From positions 102,709,858-102,773,857 of the forward strand of contig NC_044553.1 of the NCBI RefSeq assembly GCF_007565055.1: DNA of 64,000 nt. Direction: 5' to 3'. The position numbers and the translations under genes were made by a program. The first letter of the stretch is position 1. Every line of letters begins with the position of its first letter. This document shows, piece by piece, positions 47,359 to 59,297 of the stretch. The notes beneath the pieces were generated by a model that did not search any database, had not been told where the DNA came from, and worked only from the letters and a program-made list of their open reading frames with translations. Origin of the DNA: Rhinopithecus roxellana (Eukaryota; Chordata; Mammalia; Primates; Cercopithecidae).

Positions 47359-48514
47359 CGTTTCTTCAGCAGTTGGGTATAGTGAGCTCTAGGTACAAAG
47401 AAGACAAAATGCTACAATGGAGGGAAAAGTAGGGTACTGATAACTAAGCCATTTGGTATTGTTTTGATAAAACCAGTCAGTGGAGGAAGAGACATTTCTC
47501 TTCCTGCAGAAAAGAATAAAAATAGGTCTTTGATACCTCAGCAGCAATTTTCATCATCAAATCAATTACAGACCACACAGGCTAATTAATTCTCTTGGCC
47601 CCCTCATAGGGTGAGAATCCCAGAAATACCATTAGTCAGAAATGAACTTAGGAAAATAGTTGCAAAATATCTTGTTGCCTAGGAAGAATCTTAATACAAC
47701 AAGCTACTGAATTGCTTTTTAAAGTTGCAAACTGACCCTCCCCCATTTTGTTCATTTAGGAAGAAGGATAACAGAAAAGGGATTGGACAGAAAGGTCTAG
47801 AATCTAGATTGTTCAATGTATAATTTCTATGCAATTGCTTGAGCATTATCTAAAACCTTTCACATTCATATCCCTTGAAATCCCTCTTATGTTAATCACA
47901 TTCATCATTTGGCTCCATTTTCATTAAAAGAAGAAACATCTTCATGCCACTCCCACCTTAGGGAGCTAACTGAACCAGTTTTCAAAGGCAGAGTTTCTCA
48001 GTACAAATATGCCTCTTGTTTTATGTTCAACCAGTGAAACAAAAACAGCCTTTACAGTTTGATGTAATCTTCCTGCAGATTTCCATGGTACCTATCACAA
48101 TTTTATTAATATCCTAAATTAATGTAACGCATTGGAAACCGAAGGTGAGTGTCAGATAGTGTGCCAAGGTAATGATTGTGTCTTCTCAATTATCTGGCAC
48201 CGACAGTGGGTTTGAGAGTGGGGCATCCTAGGATCTTCAACGAGATACGTCTTTCTGTTTCATATTTTAAAGGTCATGAGGAGTTGGCTGAGAAAGAAAC
48301 GGACATGAAGTATCTGGTTTTAAAGCACCCAAAACTCAAGATTTATCTAATCAATAAAATATCACTTCAGCTCTGTTTCTTTGTTGGACTGGAAAGAGGC
48401 AGACATTTAAAAAGGCCTGGAGTAAACTTATAGACTGAAAAGAGACCTCAGATCAGAAATGAGAACTTTTCCAATGACATTTTTCAAACACAGACTTTTT
48501 TAAAAAATCCCGTT
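47359..48514. other. Intergenic DNA, no gene supported
   Basis: No repeat recognised. The 85-codon frame at 48176-48433 has no domain. Confidence 0.45.
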
Positions 48515-48530
48515 AGAAAATTGCATTATT

Positions 48531-48851
48531 GGCCGGGCGCGGTGGCTCAAGCCTGTAATCCCAGCACTTTGGGAGGCTGAGACGGGCGGATCACGAGGTC
48601 AGGAGATCGAGACCATCCTGGCTAACACGGTGAAACCCCGTCTCTACTAAAAAATACAAAAAACTAGCCGGGCAAGGTGGCGGGCGCCTGTAGTCCCAGC
48701 TACTCGGGAGGCTGAGGCAGGAGAATGGCATAAACCCGGGAGGCAGAGCTTGCAGTGAGCTGAGATCCGACCACTGCACTCCAGCCTGGGCGACAGAGCA
48801 AGACTCCATCTCAAAAAAAAAAAAAAAAAAGAAAAAAGAAAAAAAGAAAAA
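48531..48851 (+). mobile_element. AluYR-type (cercopithecoid), young
   Basis: Near-consensus Alu with 'ggctcaagcctgtaatcc', 'actagccgggc' and 'gctgagatccgaccactgc', variants of the Old World monkey AluYR lineage. A perfect 16-base target-site duplication AGAAAATTGCATTATT lies at 48515-48530 and 48852-48867. The tail is (A)n followed by GAAAAAA-type units. The 90-codon reverse frame across it is an Alu artefact. Confidence 0.95.
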
Positions 48852-49006
48852 AGAAAATTGCATTATTACTGGTAAATTATTAAAATAACTTTTTCTTTTT
48901 CAAACAAAATACAGATTGTTTGTTTTATAGATCTGTCATATAACTTCAAATGGAATAAATAGAATAGATAAGTGAACTTTCTATTTTCATTCTAGTTATA
49001 GTGGAG

Positions 49007-49009
<3 letters not shown>

Positions 49010-49042
<33 letters not shown>
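49010..49042. repeat. Isolated poly-T tract (33 T)
   Basis: 33 uninterrupted T with no Alu or L1 body on either side. It may be the tail of a lost retroposon or slippage growth. Confidence 0.95.
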
Positions 49043-49043
<1 letters not shown>

Positions 49044-49849
49044 ATTCTGGGTTAGCAGTTTCCTTTAAAAATACTCTGGAAACTCTTTATAAATGAAAGG
49101 AATGTGTATAGTATGTAAATTCAAAGTGTGCTGTCCTCATTTACCCAGTGGAATTCAAAATAAGCCTCAACTTGTGAACATATTAAAGCAGATTGAAATG
49201 GATATTAGCAGGATTTGTAAGGAGAAGCACTCCAGTCAGTCAAACATGCTATGCACGAGAACTTTGATAATGTTGTTTTACTGATAATTACCTGCCGGCT
49301 GTCACCTCAAAGTGGGATTTCATGCAGGTTCCAGTATTTAAATATTACGTTCACAGCCAAGCCTGCAAAGACACTTACACCAATCTGGCCATGTCCATTT
49401 TATGTCACAATTATCTCTGTCTTTCTTCATGAAAAGCAATGCACTTAACTCCCTTTTAATTGTGTTTGAACTGTGTGGGCAAGAGATCTTCAATATCATG
49501 CTCTCTCTTCCCTGGTCCAGAGCAGGTTCTGCACTCTCTCCCTCTCAGATGTCAGCAGACATCAGAATTACTGGAAAGCAGCACTTTCTAACTTGCATGA
49601 ATATTCATCTGACCTCAGAAACTAGTCGCTGGGCAAAGTAAACATCCGACACTTACATGAACTAAAGGTGGTTTATGGAAGGACCAACTTATGTAGTCCT
49701 CTTGGGCTGCTAATGCCTGCTAGTCTTCCAGCCCTACAGAGAACTTCCTTTTCTCTGCCACCATCACCATGCACCGCCCCAACAACACTTTTTTTTTCCC
49801 TCATACTGAACTCCTAATTAAATTTAACAGTTTCAAGAGTTTAAACTGT
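49043..49849. other. Unique DNA, no gene recognised
   Basis: No transposon seen. Short frames at 49093-49641 overlap in different registers without domains. Confidence 0.5.
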
Positions 49850-51060
49850 ATACCTTTTTAATTGTGTCCTACTTTGTATTGGCTGATGCACAAGTCTGAA
49901 AATGGATATTACAGCTTTTTATGATATAATATCATCCTAATTGGTGCTTCATAGGCCGTGACTGAATTCTTTTCAATTAAGCTCTAACATACAGTAACTG
50001 TTTCTCTCTGCAAATGCTGGAAAGCCATTCATAAGAGAGGACTGGTACTGCACAATTCCAAAGCACCTTAATGTGTCAAAAATGTTTTGTGAAGAAAGCT
50101 ACACTGTAAATGCAATCACCTACATTGGTGTTCCCATTGTTAACTGGGAGTGAAAGTATTGCTAATTGTCCTGCGTTTTAGCTGGGTTTTTAAAGCATTA
50201 TGTAGTAAGTACACCGGAGGGTCAATTTGTGAAGTGAAATACTTAGCATGCAAAGCGTAATACAAGATGCTGTGTAATACTTGACCTCTCAGCATAATAA
50301 ATGTAGCAGTGAAACGCTGTGCATTCAGTATTCACTGAATAGAGCCTTCGCAGTGGAACAAAACCAGAAAATGTTCTCTTCATTCCTTTTTTTTTTTTCA
50401 CTAAGCGAAAATTATTCTTTATAATGGCCATTGCAGCAATTAGCTGGCATTTGGTAGAATAAATGTGCAGAAATAGCAATTTCTTATTTTAAATGAGATT
50501 TTGTATGGAGCCTGCAAATTACTTGAGGTATATGAATAATTGTGCCTTAGCTTTATGCTACAGAATAGGGTGTGGGTGGGTATAAAGATTTCCTATTTGC
50601 AGTTAAATGTTTAGACATTTTATTATTTTAATTTCACTCACAGTCTGCCTGGATTGACCTGCTTTCCCATTGATCATTTCATGTGTGCCTGGAAGCAAGT
50701 GTGCAGATGGCGGGAGACTCCCAATTAGTGCACCATGTTTTTTATGAATGTGACATGTAAGTGCAATCAGGTCTCCTCTGGAGGCAACAGCAGTGTTTAG
50801 AGTTTGGGATCCTAAATCAATACAATTTAATAATCTGTATGGAGTGAATACTTATCAATATTCTCTGTGGTCAATTGGAAACTTCATTAAATTTTTATCA
50901 AAAGTTTTTCGCCTTATTGAAATGCAGTCTTCCAGGCATTCATGATCCATCTAATTAGCCTTAAGTAGGGTATTTTTTTCTCTCTGAAAGTGATTCAGTT
51001 AATTATGTCCATATATTCATAATTACAAGGTAGATGAGTTGGGTAAAACTGAAATTATGA
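49850..51060. promoter_or_regulatory. Candidate conserved non-coding element cluster
   Basis: More than 1 kb of AT-rich but complex sequence with no insertion and many homeodomain-type cores (CTAATTGG, CAATTAAG, CAATTAGC, CTAATTAGCC, GTTAATTATG), plus CpGs kept in an AT-rich setting (for example 50215, 50315, 50349). That profile is common in developmental enhancers. Evolutionary conservation was not tested, so this is a prediction. Confidence 0.35.
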
Positions 51061-52482
51061 AATCTGCAGAGAGATTCTATGAGGCTTAGAATGTGGAATA
51101 AAAAAAAAGGGGTGAGTAAAAAATTTAGAGCAAAGAAATACTTTTTTAAAAATCCCCCTCAGCCCACCCTACTCCAATAGCCTTCTTAACAAGGTTTTGT
51201 GTATTTAATTTTTCATTTATTATTTATAATCCAGCAACTTCTGAAAATTGATTTTAGATAAGCACGTAGTAAATAATAATTTAAAAGGCAAACCTACAAA
51301 TACCAGGAACATTTGACTAACGCCTTGAAAGTTATTTTTAATTTAAAATAATTTAAAGATAAACTATTCAAACAGTTTTTTAAAAGTCCCTTTTGCCCAC
51401 TGGCTACCACTAGTCCCTAGTTCTACCAGTCCACAGTTCTCCTACAAGATGTAATCACTTTAGTAAGTTTCTTGTGTTTTCTGTTTCTACATTTTCAAAT
51501 TCTTTCTTTTTATTCCAGTCCCTCACACATTCTACTTACATATTCTAATTTCACATATTCTGCATCATATCTTAAATTTCAAGAATTTAAAAAAATTCCC
51601 TAGGCAACTTTTCTGGCCCAAGAATTATTTTTATCTCTAAACTTACATTTTTAGTTTTTTTCACAAAATTAATTGTCTATCTTAATTTTCATTTTACTTA
51701 AAAGCTAAGCATATAAAACTTTTTACTCAAACTACTTTTCTTTCTACAATTGAGTGGTGCCAAAAATTCCTCTGCCAAATGCTATAATGAAGGCACCGAT
51801 TATCAAATGATGAAACTCATCTGTTAAATCCAACCTGTGTTTCTACAAAATTGGAAATAACCCCAATTAGTCACTGTTAATTTAATCTGGGTAAAGTGAG
51901 GTTCTTACATAGTAAGTAGATATCAATCCTTCATTGCTCAGTAAGCAAGGCTTATCAGCTGGACTTCACATCAGGCCTCAGGGAGGGTGCTGGGCCATTA
52001 TATTACTGTCTTTGCCTAATGATCATGCTCAAAATCTTCAGAAAATTGCATAGCCACTGGCCAGAAAGAATTGTATATGATTTCTGTCCCACTTTAATGC
52101 CTCAAGATTTTTTTCCAATGGGGCAAACACCAAGTCACAATCAATCATATTTTTAACATTTGAAGTGATTTATAGTAGACTCAGGTAGTTGACTACAAGA
52201 ATAAATTTAATTTTTAAAATTATATATGTGAAATTAAAGAACATGAGATATAACATTTTTCTTTCTAATTATTCCTTTCTGAAATGTTCCTCATGAAATT
52301 TTCCAAAGGAGAAGAATGTAGAGGACTAAGAGCAAAATTTCCTCCACATACTTGTGAGGTATAGGTAAGTGCAATATAGATAACTCCATGGGTAAAGATA
52401 TTGGTACGTTAAAACACAGAAAGAAATGTTAACTGTGTTTTCATATTGCTGCTGTTAAGAAAAAAATGCCTTGGATAATTCT
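51061..52482. other. AT-rich unique DNA
   Basis: No repeat identified with confidence, no exon. Confidence 0.5.
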
Positions 52483-52800
52483 TCTTCTTTTTTTTTTTTT
52501 TCTTTGAGACAGGGTCTCACCCTGTGGCCCAGGCTGGAGTACAGTGGCATGATCATGGCTCACTGCAGCCTTGACATTCTGGTCTCAAGAGATCCTCCCA
52601 CTTCAGCCTCACGGTGTGCACACACCTCTAGAGTAGCTGGGGCTAGAGGCGTGTGCACGCCCGGTAATATTTGTATTTTTTGTAGAGACAGGGTTTCACC
52701 ATCTTGGCCAGGCTGGTATCAAACTCCTGGGCTCAAGAGATGTATCCACCTTGGCCTCCCAAACCCCTGGGATTACAAGTGTGAGCCATTGCACCCAGCT
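52483..52800 (-). mobile_element. AluJ-like, antisense, with an internal hairpin
   Basis: Reverse J-type Alu ('gagacagggtctcaccctgt', 'gcccaggctggagtacagtgg', 'cctcccaaacccctgggatta'). Flanks GATAATTCTT and GATAACTCTT mark the insertion. Near the linker, at 52616-52658, the normal Alu text has gained a 16-base inverted repeat with an 11-base loop that no Alu consensus contains. Confidence 0.88.
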
Positions 52801-53194
52801 GATAACTCTTTTCAAGATACTTCAGGTCATTTTGGTCACCTAATAGCTCTTTAACATATCCTGAGAGGTAAGCAGGTGATTTTAAGGATAGTTCATTTTA
52901 AAAAGGGATGGTACAAGTAGTGAAAATTGGTTGTACATTAAGCTATTATTCTCAGTATCACTGAAAGTTTTACATTATTGCTATAAAATTGGATGACAGT
53001 ATTCTCACCTGGAACATTTACTTGGATATAACCTTTCTTTTTCAAAAGTTGAGCAGAATACCTATATAGGGGGTGCTTCCTGCTTTGAGTGTCTACTTCA
53101 AAAAAGAACCTTCTTCTGTCCCAAGGAAACTCTAGGAAAGGGCTTCATTGCAGTTCATCCAAATTGAATGACTCACCATTTTCCCTGTTGCTTC
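52801..53194. other. Intergenic DNA, no gene seen
   Basis: No repeat recognised and no exon. Confidence 0.5.
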
Positions 53195-53518
53195 TTACTC
53201 TCCTCATCCTGCCTTCCCTTAGGAGGGATCTCCACTCTGGGAGTCTTCTCTTCATTCCCACCCCTGGTTGTCCAGTTTCTTCTCTCTTTCAACACCTAGG
53301 TCAAATGTTCTCTCCCCCATTAAGCTCTCTCTGCTGTCCTAGTTGGAAGGAATTCCTCTTCTAAACCAGAAGAGCAATTTACCTTTCTTCCTCTTGTATT
53401 TATGTACACTTGATAACCCCCCTGCTTGACTACTGGCTTCCTGGGAGTAGGATTCAAGTCTGCATAAATTCCAGTGCCTTATACTTTGTGAGTGTATACA
53501 AAATACTTCTTGAATGAA
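53195..53518 (+). mobile_element. L2 LINE 3' end
   Basis: Forward L2 landmarks in order: 'acacctaggtcaaatgttct', 'attaagctctctctgctgtc', 'cctcttgtatttatgtacac', 'ggattcaagtctgcataaat', 'ttcttgaatgaa'. Confidence 0.75.
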
Positions 53519-53799
53519 AAAATTGGTAAAATTTAATGCGATCCATTATTACATATGGTGAAAAGCTCCAAACAACCAAGGAAATACAAACATTCCAGGA
53601 ATGACTTTATCCAGTCTCTAGAATACAGCATTGAGCTTTTCTAATATTCTCATAAGTTTTCAGAAAGCAGGCGATTTCTGGTGCTTTGGATTTATCTGGA
53701 CCAAAGACAAACTAGCTGGCAACCAAAGACAAACTCAGCTGGAAACTTTTGCTACAGAGCTGCTGTGCAAGCAATTCAAAACATAGATTAACAATTATT

Positions 53800-53960
53800 T
53801 TCAACCAGCCCTCAATCATGAATGTCACAGAGATGGACCTCTGTGACCTTGAACAAGCTATATATCTTGCTAAGCCTTAGTTTCCCCAGCTATAAACTGG
53901 AGACAATAATACTTGTTTCACATGGTTAAATTAGATTAAATGAGATAAAAGTGCCTAATG
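53800..53960 (+). repeat. MIR SINE
   Basis: 'gtgaccttgaacaagctata', 'ttgctaagccttagtttccc', 'agctataaactggagacaat', 'ttagattaaatgagataaaa' in forward MIR order. Confidence 0.8.
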
Positions 53961-54061
53961 GATAGAAAAATGGTAAAATTATGGCAAGGCTGTCAAAAAT
54001 AAGTTCCAAGGAATCACCCACTTTTGTGAACACATATCTCATTGTATTATAATAATCTGAA

Positions 54062-54200
54062 AACAGTCTGTCTCTATCACTAGACTATGTACCATGTGAG
54101 GGCAAGGCCAAGCTCTTATTTATTTCTGTATCCCCAGTGCCTGAGTCCTGGCACATAGTAAGTGCTCAGTGAAATCTAGTTAAGCGAATGAAGAGTTGAG
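54062..54200 (+). mobile_element. L2 LINE 3' end
   Basis: 'ctagactatgtaccatgtga', 'gggcaaggcc', 'ttctgtatccccagtgcctg', 'ctggcacatagtaagtgctc', then a decayed TGAATGAA end. Confidence 0.8.
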
Positions 54201-55149
54201 GTTGTGCCTCTGCCACAATTTAGCTACCTGTTTATTCTCAATACAAGCAAGAGGTAGCAGTTGAGATGTAATTATCAGAAAATAAGTCACACCCACAAAG
54301 GTATACATCAAAGTGAGAGCTCATTCACATACAATCAAGAAATACAATTTATTCTGTTTTAATCCTGGATTATTGAGAGATGGTACCATTGGAGGAAATC
54401 AATCTTCTCTTGTATAGGGTATGCATCCTGCGATTAAAGTACTTTTTAAATGTTTATCAAACAACCACAGGCTACTACAAAGGGCTGTGAATCTCTGAAA
54501 TTAACATTCTGAATTTCTGCATAGTGTTCTAGATGGGGATTTTGCCACTTCATTGTCTTAAGGGGAAAATCACATTTCTCTTACTTTTGGCTTTCTGGTC
54601 ACTTCTCTGAGGTGAGATTTCTGGAAAGATATCAGAACAAGTTTTTGGTGCATATTTCAGAAGGAAGGCTGTGGAGGTGTGCAGATGAGGCTTATCAAAT
54701 GGTCTTCCCATTGGACTAGAGTTCTAGGCTCTGAAGACCTTTCTAGACTTGGCTTTTCCTTCCCTCAAAATTTTAAACATTTTAAGAAGCAATTTCTATA
54801 TATTAAATAACCACAAAATAAGTCTGAACATTTTTCAATTCATTCCTGATGATTATGCTTTATAGAATCCGGTTTTTCATGCTGCTTAGAGTCTGAAAGT
54901 TTCAATTGTGCTTCTGTTATGCTCCTTTCCTTGAGAAATGGTCAGGTTCTAAAGTGCCCCTCTTCCTATGGCAAAACAAAATTGGTGTACAATATGGGGT
55001 GACATTGTGGCAGTCTCTCCACATGGTTTGTTGAAGGCAGACAAACCCTAACAAACCCTAGCTTCTTTCATGAATGTTTATTTGCATTCTGGTCATCTGG
55101 CAGAAAACATCATTTATTTAAAAAAAAATAGTAAGTTACCTAACATTTT
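54201..55149. other. Intergenic DNA, no gene seen
   Basis: No repeat recognised with confidence, no exon. Confidence 0.5.
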
Positions 55150-55370
55150 TTGAGGGTTGTGTGGCAGGACTTTACAAAAATTGTCTCATATGGTCCTCAC
55201 AACAGTCACAGGAGGGAGAGATTATTCTTCCTCACACATGACTGGTGAGTAAACTGAGCCCAGAGGTTGGATGGCTTTCTCAAGTTCTATGGCGACTCTG
55301 GGAGAGAGCAGTACAGGCCCCAGGTCTGTGCAAACCCAGAGTCTGAGCTCTTAGTCCTTACTCTTCCTTC
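55150..55370 (-). repeat. MIR SINE, antisense
   Basis: 'ttgtctcatatggtcctcac', 'gtgagtaaactgagcccaga', 'ttggatggctttctcaagtt' are the reverse MIR order. Confidence 0.75.
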
Positions 55371-56021
55371 TCTCTAGTTTCAAAGTTTTTTCACCACCTC
55401 CAGTGGCTTATGGGCAATGACACATGAGGAAACCAGGAAAACACACCATTTTCAACCAAAAACAATTGTCACAAAATCTCATGTTTACTTAATTCTGCGA
55501 AGGGTGAGTTGTGTGGGAGGGGCAGTTAGGAAACAAAAGGAGACGAACCAGCTGCGGGGGGTGGTTCCATAGCCCACAAAGAATGAAGGCACAGACATTT
55601 CTCTCCATGCCTGAGGGACAGCACAGTCACCCAGATGAGCAAGAAATGGGTTTACACCAGAAAGGAGGGCCCAGGCATGTAGGAGGGGACTCCCTAGACC
55701 CCCTAGCCCAGCTATGGCTCTGAACCACCTGAGGCCCAGGATACTCCAAACCCTGGTGTGGCCAAGGTAGATCCATGCTGACCCACGGAGCCCAGAACTC
55801 AGCTCCTGGAGAGGACTTCTAGGTATTAGGAGATAATATCTAATACTTAGAGCAGGTAGGGGGAGGAAGCGAAAACAGTGACGACCTTTGCCCCAAAACA
55901 CATTTTCCAATATGGGGGAGGGAGTGAAACTGAACAATTCTCTCAAAGAAATAGGTCAGACCCCAGCTGGTAAACCCTGACACAATATTCTCTTCAAGTT
56001 TTATTTATTTAGCATTTATAC
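55371..56021. other. GC-richer patch, no gene supported
   Basis: A 153-codon reverse frame (55485-55946) has no domain, and a + frame overlaps it. Regarded as chance. Confidence 0.45.
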
Positions 56022-56200
56022 TAGCAGTTCTCAAACTTGAGGGAGCAAAATAACCTGGGGAAGTTGTTAAAAGGCATTTACCCAGTTCCTATCCCCTAAA
56101 ATTCTGATTCTGTGGGTTTGAGGTGGGTTCCTGGACTCTGTTTTGGACAACACACAAAGAGATTCTCATGTCCCTCATCAGAGAGGTAAATGCTGAGAAA
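56022..56200 (+). mobile_element. MER5-like hAT relic
   Basis: 'agcagttctcaaacttgagg', 'aaaataacctggggaagttg', 'aattctgattctgtgggttt', 'gaggtgggttcctggac' follow MER5A order. Confidence 0.7.
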
Positions 56201-56257
56201 ACAACCCTGGAGCTGGTGAGTCCTTGGAGAGCTGACATTCTGTGGGACTAAGGTGAA

Positions 56258-56263
56258 GCCTAT

Positions 56264-56294
<31 letters not shown>

Positions 56295-56440
56295 GAGATG
56301 AGGTTTCACTCTATCACCCAGGTTGGAGTGCAGTGGAGGGATCATAGCTCACTGCAGCCTAGACCTCCTGGCCTCAAGGGATCTTTCTGCTTCAACTTCC
56401 AAAGTAGCTGGGACTACAGGTCCATGCCACCATGCCAGGC
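56258..56440 (-). mobile_element. Alu monomer (FLAM-like), antisense
   Basis: One reverse Alu arm, 'tcacccaggttggagtgcag' to 'catgccaccatgcc'. The tail complement has turned into (TTTA)n at 56261-56294. AAGCCTA-type duplicates lie on both sides (about 56255 and 56445). Confidence 0.8.
56261..56294. repeat. (TTTA)n microsatellite
   Basis: About eight and a half uninterrupted TTTA units grown from the Alu tail. Confidence 0.93.
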
Positions 56441-56824
56441 TATAAAGCCTAATTAATTATATTATTCTCCAGGAATGCTCGTTTTTGAAGAACTAGCAGT
56501 GGTTGACCATGTCTGTGGCTACTGCCCCAAAGTTTCCTACATTCCTTCAATGTCTACTTCTAGGAAAAGTTTTAGGCAGGACTGAGGGTGGGTGAGATGA
56601 TACTCTGATGTGTCCCCTGATGGTCTTGGCTGGGCAGGCTTCCAGGCACACTCTGAATGAGGCAGCACCCCTTAACTTCAAGGAGGACTGTCTTATGAAG
56701 GAGTACTCAGAGTATCTTAAGTCTCTGACAACCAATCATTCATTCATTCTGCAGTTGTAGAGAACTTCTTTTGTTTGCACTATGTTTCAGTACCTGGGCC
56801 TTGCTTAAGCTTCTCTTTCTTCCT

Positions 56825-57010
56825 ATCTTCCAGCTTTACCCAGTTAACTTTACTCCTTCAGGTCTGCCCTTCCTAATGAGGTCAGTTCCACCAGGCTGTG
56901 CCCTGATGGCATCATAAACCTGTCAAATGTGATTCCTGAGTTAATGCCCTTCTCTCCACTGCTTGTAAACTCCATGAGGGCAGGGATCACGTTATTTTTA
57001 ACTCTAAGTC
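56825..57010 (+). mobile_element. L2 LINE 3' end
   Basis: 'actccttcaggtctgccctt', 'ttgtaaactccatgagggca', 'gggatcacgtt' match the forward L2 3' region. Confidence 0.65.
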
Positions 57011-58189
57011 ACTTAAAAATAATTTGCTAAAATACAGTTTTCTAAATAACACTTTGCCACATTTAGCAAGGCACCAGTTTAACAGAGTAGATTATTTTTC
57101 TGTTTATAAATTAAACACCAAACTGTATTGGATAGAATGTTTTAACAGCCTTTGACGATTTCTGTGAAGGTTTAGTTGACTGGTTTTAATTTTGCCTTCA
57201 TAGTATCATTTTAAAGAGGTTCATTTGTTAACAGCTAAGAGTGATAAAATGGTTTAGCCTTTTAGAGTATATATTTAATTGTTCAGGAAAGTGTATTTAG
57301 AAATCAGTCCTAAAAAGTGTACTCAAGATTAGTATCCCAATTCTGATATTTATTTCCCTAAGCATTAAATTACTAAAGAAGGATTCAGAGCAACTAAATC
57401 AATGTGAATTGCAGAGATTTAGGGTATTAATTATTAGTAATATAAAATCAAGACTTGGTGAAAAAATATAAAAGCACTGGAAGAGAAATTGTAAATTACA
57501 TTTAAAAAGATAGGGAAAAACTCTAAGTCAATTGAAACAATCTCATTCCATGTGTCATGCTGAAATTTAAAATTTTAATTGCTACAGGCTAAAATTAAGT
57601 CCACCAGCCACTGAACAATTATGAAAAGAATATTAATCATTGTTATAATTTGAAAAAATTAGAAAAGAAGTAGAAGCTGAAGATGAAATGCCCAGTTTTT
57701 GTTTTCTAACAAGCAGAAATTGAGATATTTTTGCCTGGTTTTAATGCACCAAAATATTTGAAATGAAAGGGCATACATGTTTAAAATGCATAAAAGAAGT
57801 CAGGAGAATCACAGGAATTGGCATAATGAAATGAATGATAAAACCTCAAATTTGATTTATATATTATCATAACTCTAAACTTGCAAAAACCAAAAAAAGA
57901 TTTTAAAAGATTGGTTTAAAATTCTAAAAATCCTAAAAGGTAGGAAAAATGAGAAAGAACAAGGAAACAATGAAGCAATAATATCATATACTAAGGCCAC
58001 TATCACTCTTAGAAATTAAAATTAGAAATTTAAAAATATTAATTAAAATTAACAGAAAATAATTGTAGAAGTGCTAAGTAGTTGACAAAACTGTAAATGA
58101 CTTTAAAAAGAAATCTATTTAAGGCTGAATATTTCTAGAGAAAATAATTATAATTTTGGGTAAAAATATGAAATATTTTATGACTATAA
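57011..58189. other. Very AT-rich intergenic DNA
   Basis: No gene. The composition is AT-rich throughout. Parts may be unrecognised old L1, since forward L1 sequence follows immediately. Confidence 0.45.
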
Positions 58190-58560
58190 AATATATTCAA
58201 CTCATAGGAGTAGAGAGTAAAATGTTGGTTATCAGAGCCCAGAGGAGTGAGGTGGATAGGAAAAGGGGAGACATTGATCACAAGGTACAAAGTTTCAGTG
58301 AGATAGAAGGAATAAGCTTCAGTGATCTAATTACACAGAACTGTGGCTGTAGTTAATAATAATGCATTGTATCTTCCACAACTACTTAAAGATTGGACTT
58401 TAAAAGTTATCACCACAAAAATGATAAGTATGTGAGGTGATGGGTATGATAATTAGCTTGATTTAGTCATTCCACAATACAAACATATAGCAAAATATCA
58501 CATTATACCACTTAAAAACACGTATATTATCTGTTGATTAAATATATAATAAAATTTATT
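58190..58560 (+). mobile_element. Old L1 3'-end fragment
   Basis: 'ataggagtagagagtaaaat', 'gttggttatcagagcccaga', 'atgataagtatgtgaggtga', 'gataattagcttgatttagt', 'cattccacaatacaaacata' in forward order of an L1M-type 3' end. The 66-codon frame at 58156 is inside it. Confidence 0.75.
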
Positions 58561-58861
58561 CATAAATAAAATAATTTCATAAGAAATAAAAAATAAATAA
58601 AATTTATTCATAAGAAATTATTCTTAGTTTTGACAAAAACTATTCCTTAAAATGTTGCTAAAGAAAGCAAATAACAACTGGTCAACCAAAACAATCCTAT
58701 ACAAATTGTTGCAAATTTTGGACATAGTTAAAAGAAACATGTTTTTGGTAAATCATTGCATTTGGTAACTCTGGCAAATTAGTGATTCAATAAATTGATC
58801 ACTTATTGATTTTGTGTGTTGATTTTTGGCCAACTGGTCAAGTTGTTTTATTTAGGATAGG

Positions 58862-58978
58862 GTTAAGTTTATTTACCATTGTATCTCCAAAGTCTGCTGT
58901 AGTGCTTGGTATAGTAGGTACTCCATAAATAGTTGATGAATGAATGAATGAATGAATGAATGAATGAATGAATGAATG
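58862..58978 (+). mobile_element. L2 3' tail with expanded (GAAT)n
   Basis: 'accattgtatctccaaagtc', 'gtagtgcttggtatagtagg', 'tactccataaatagttgatg' is the L2 3' end. Its terminal TGAATGAA has expanded to about ten and a half TGAA units at 58937-58978. Confidence 0.82.
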
Positions 58979-59297
58979 GTTTTGAGTGAGGCGAATACAA
59001 AAGGAAATATAACCACCAATGCTCCTGGCTTCATAGAGCTTACATTCTAGTGTAGAGTGAGTTGTAGTCCAGCCATTTTTCTGTTATTGGTTACATAACT
59101 ATAGTGCAACTTCTTCTATATGTTCACTTATTCTTGGATTCATAGGAACATGTTAACTTTACTGTTATACCATATTTCGGAACTATTTGAATGAAATTAT
59201 AACTCCATTCCATAAAGAGATGAAAACATCTTTTCAAATAGGCCAGAGTGAGGCAATATTCCACTATTCCACAGGGTTGTTTGAGGGTAACATTTCT

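Noticed and set aside
48591..48863. 90-codon frame with apparent homology to many database proteins
   Set aside because: It is an Alu read in reverse ('SVAQAGVQWSDLSSLQ...'), the familiar Alu translation artefact. The same applies to frames at 23615, 26433, 46510, 52471 and 59248.
55485..55946. 153-codon reverse frame
   Set aside because: No recognisable motif and an overlapping frame on the other strand. No supporting gene context.
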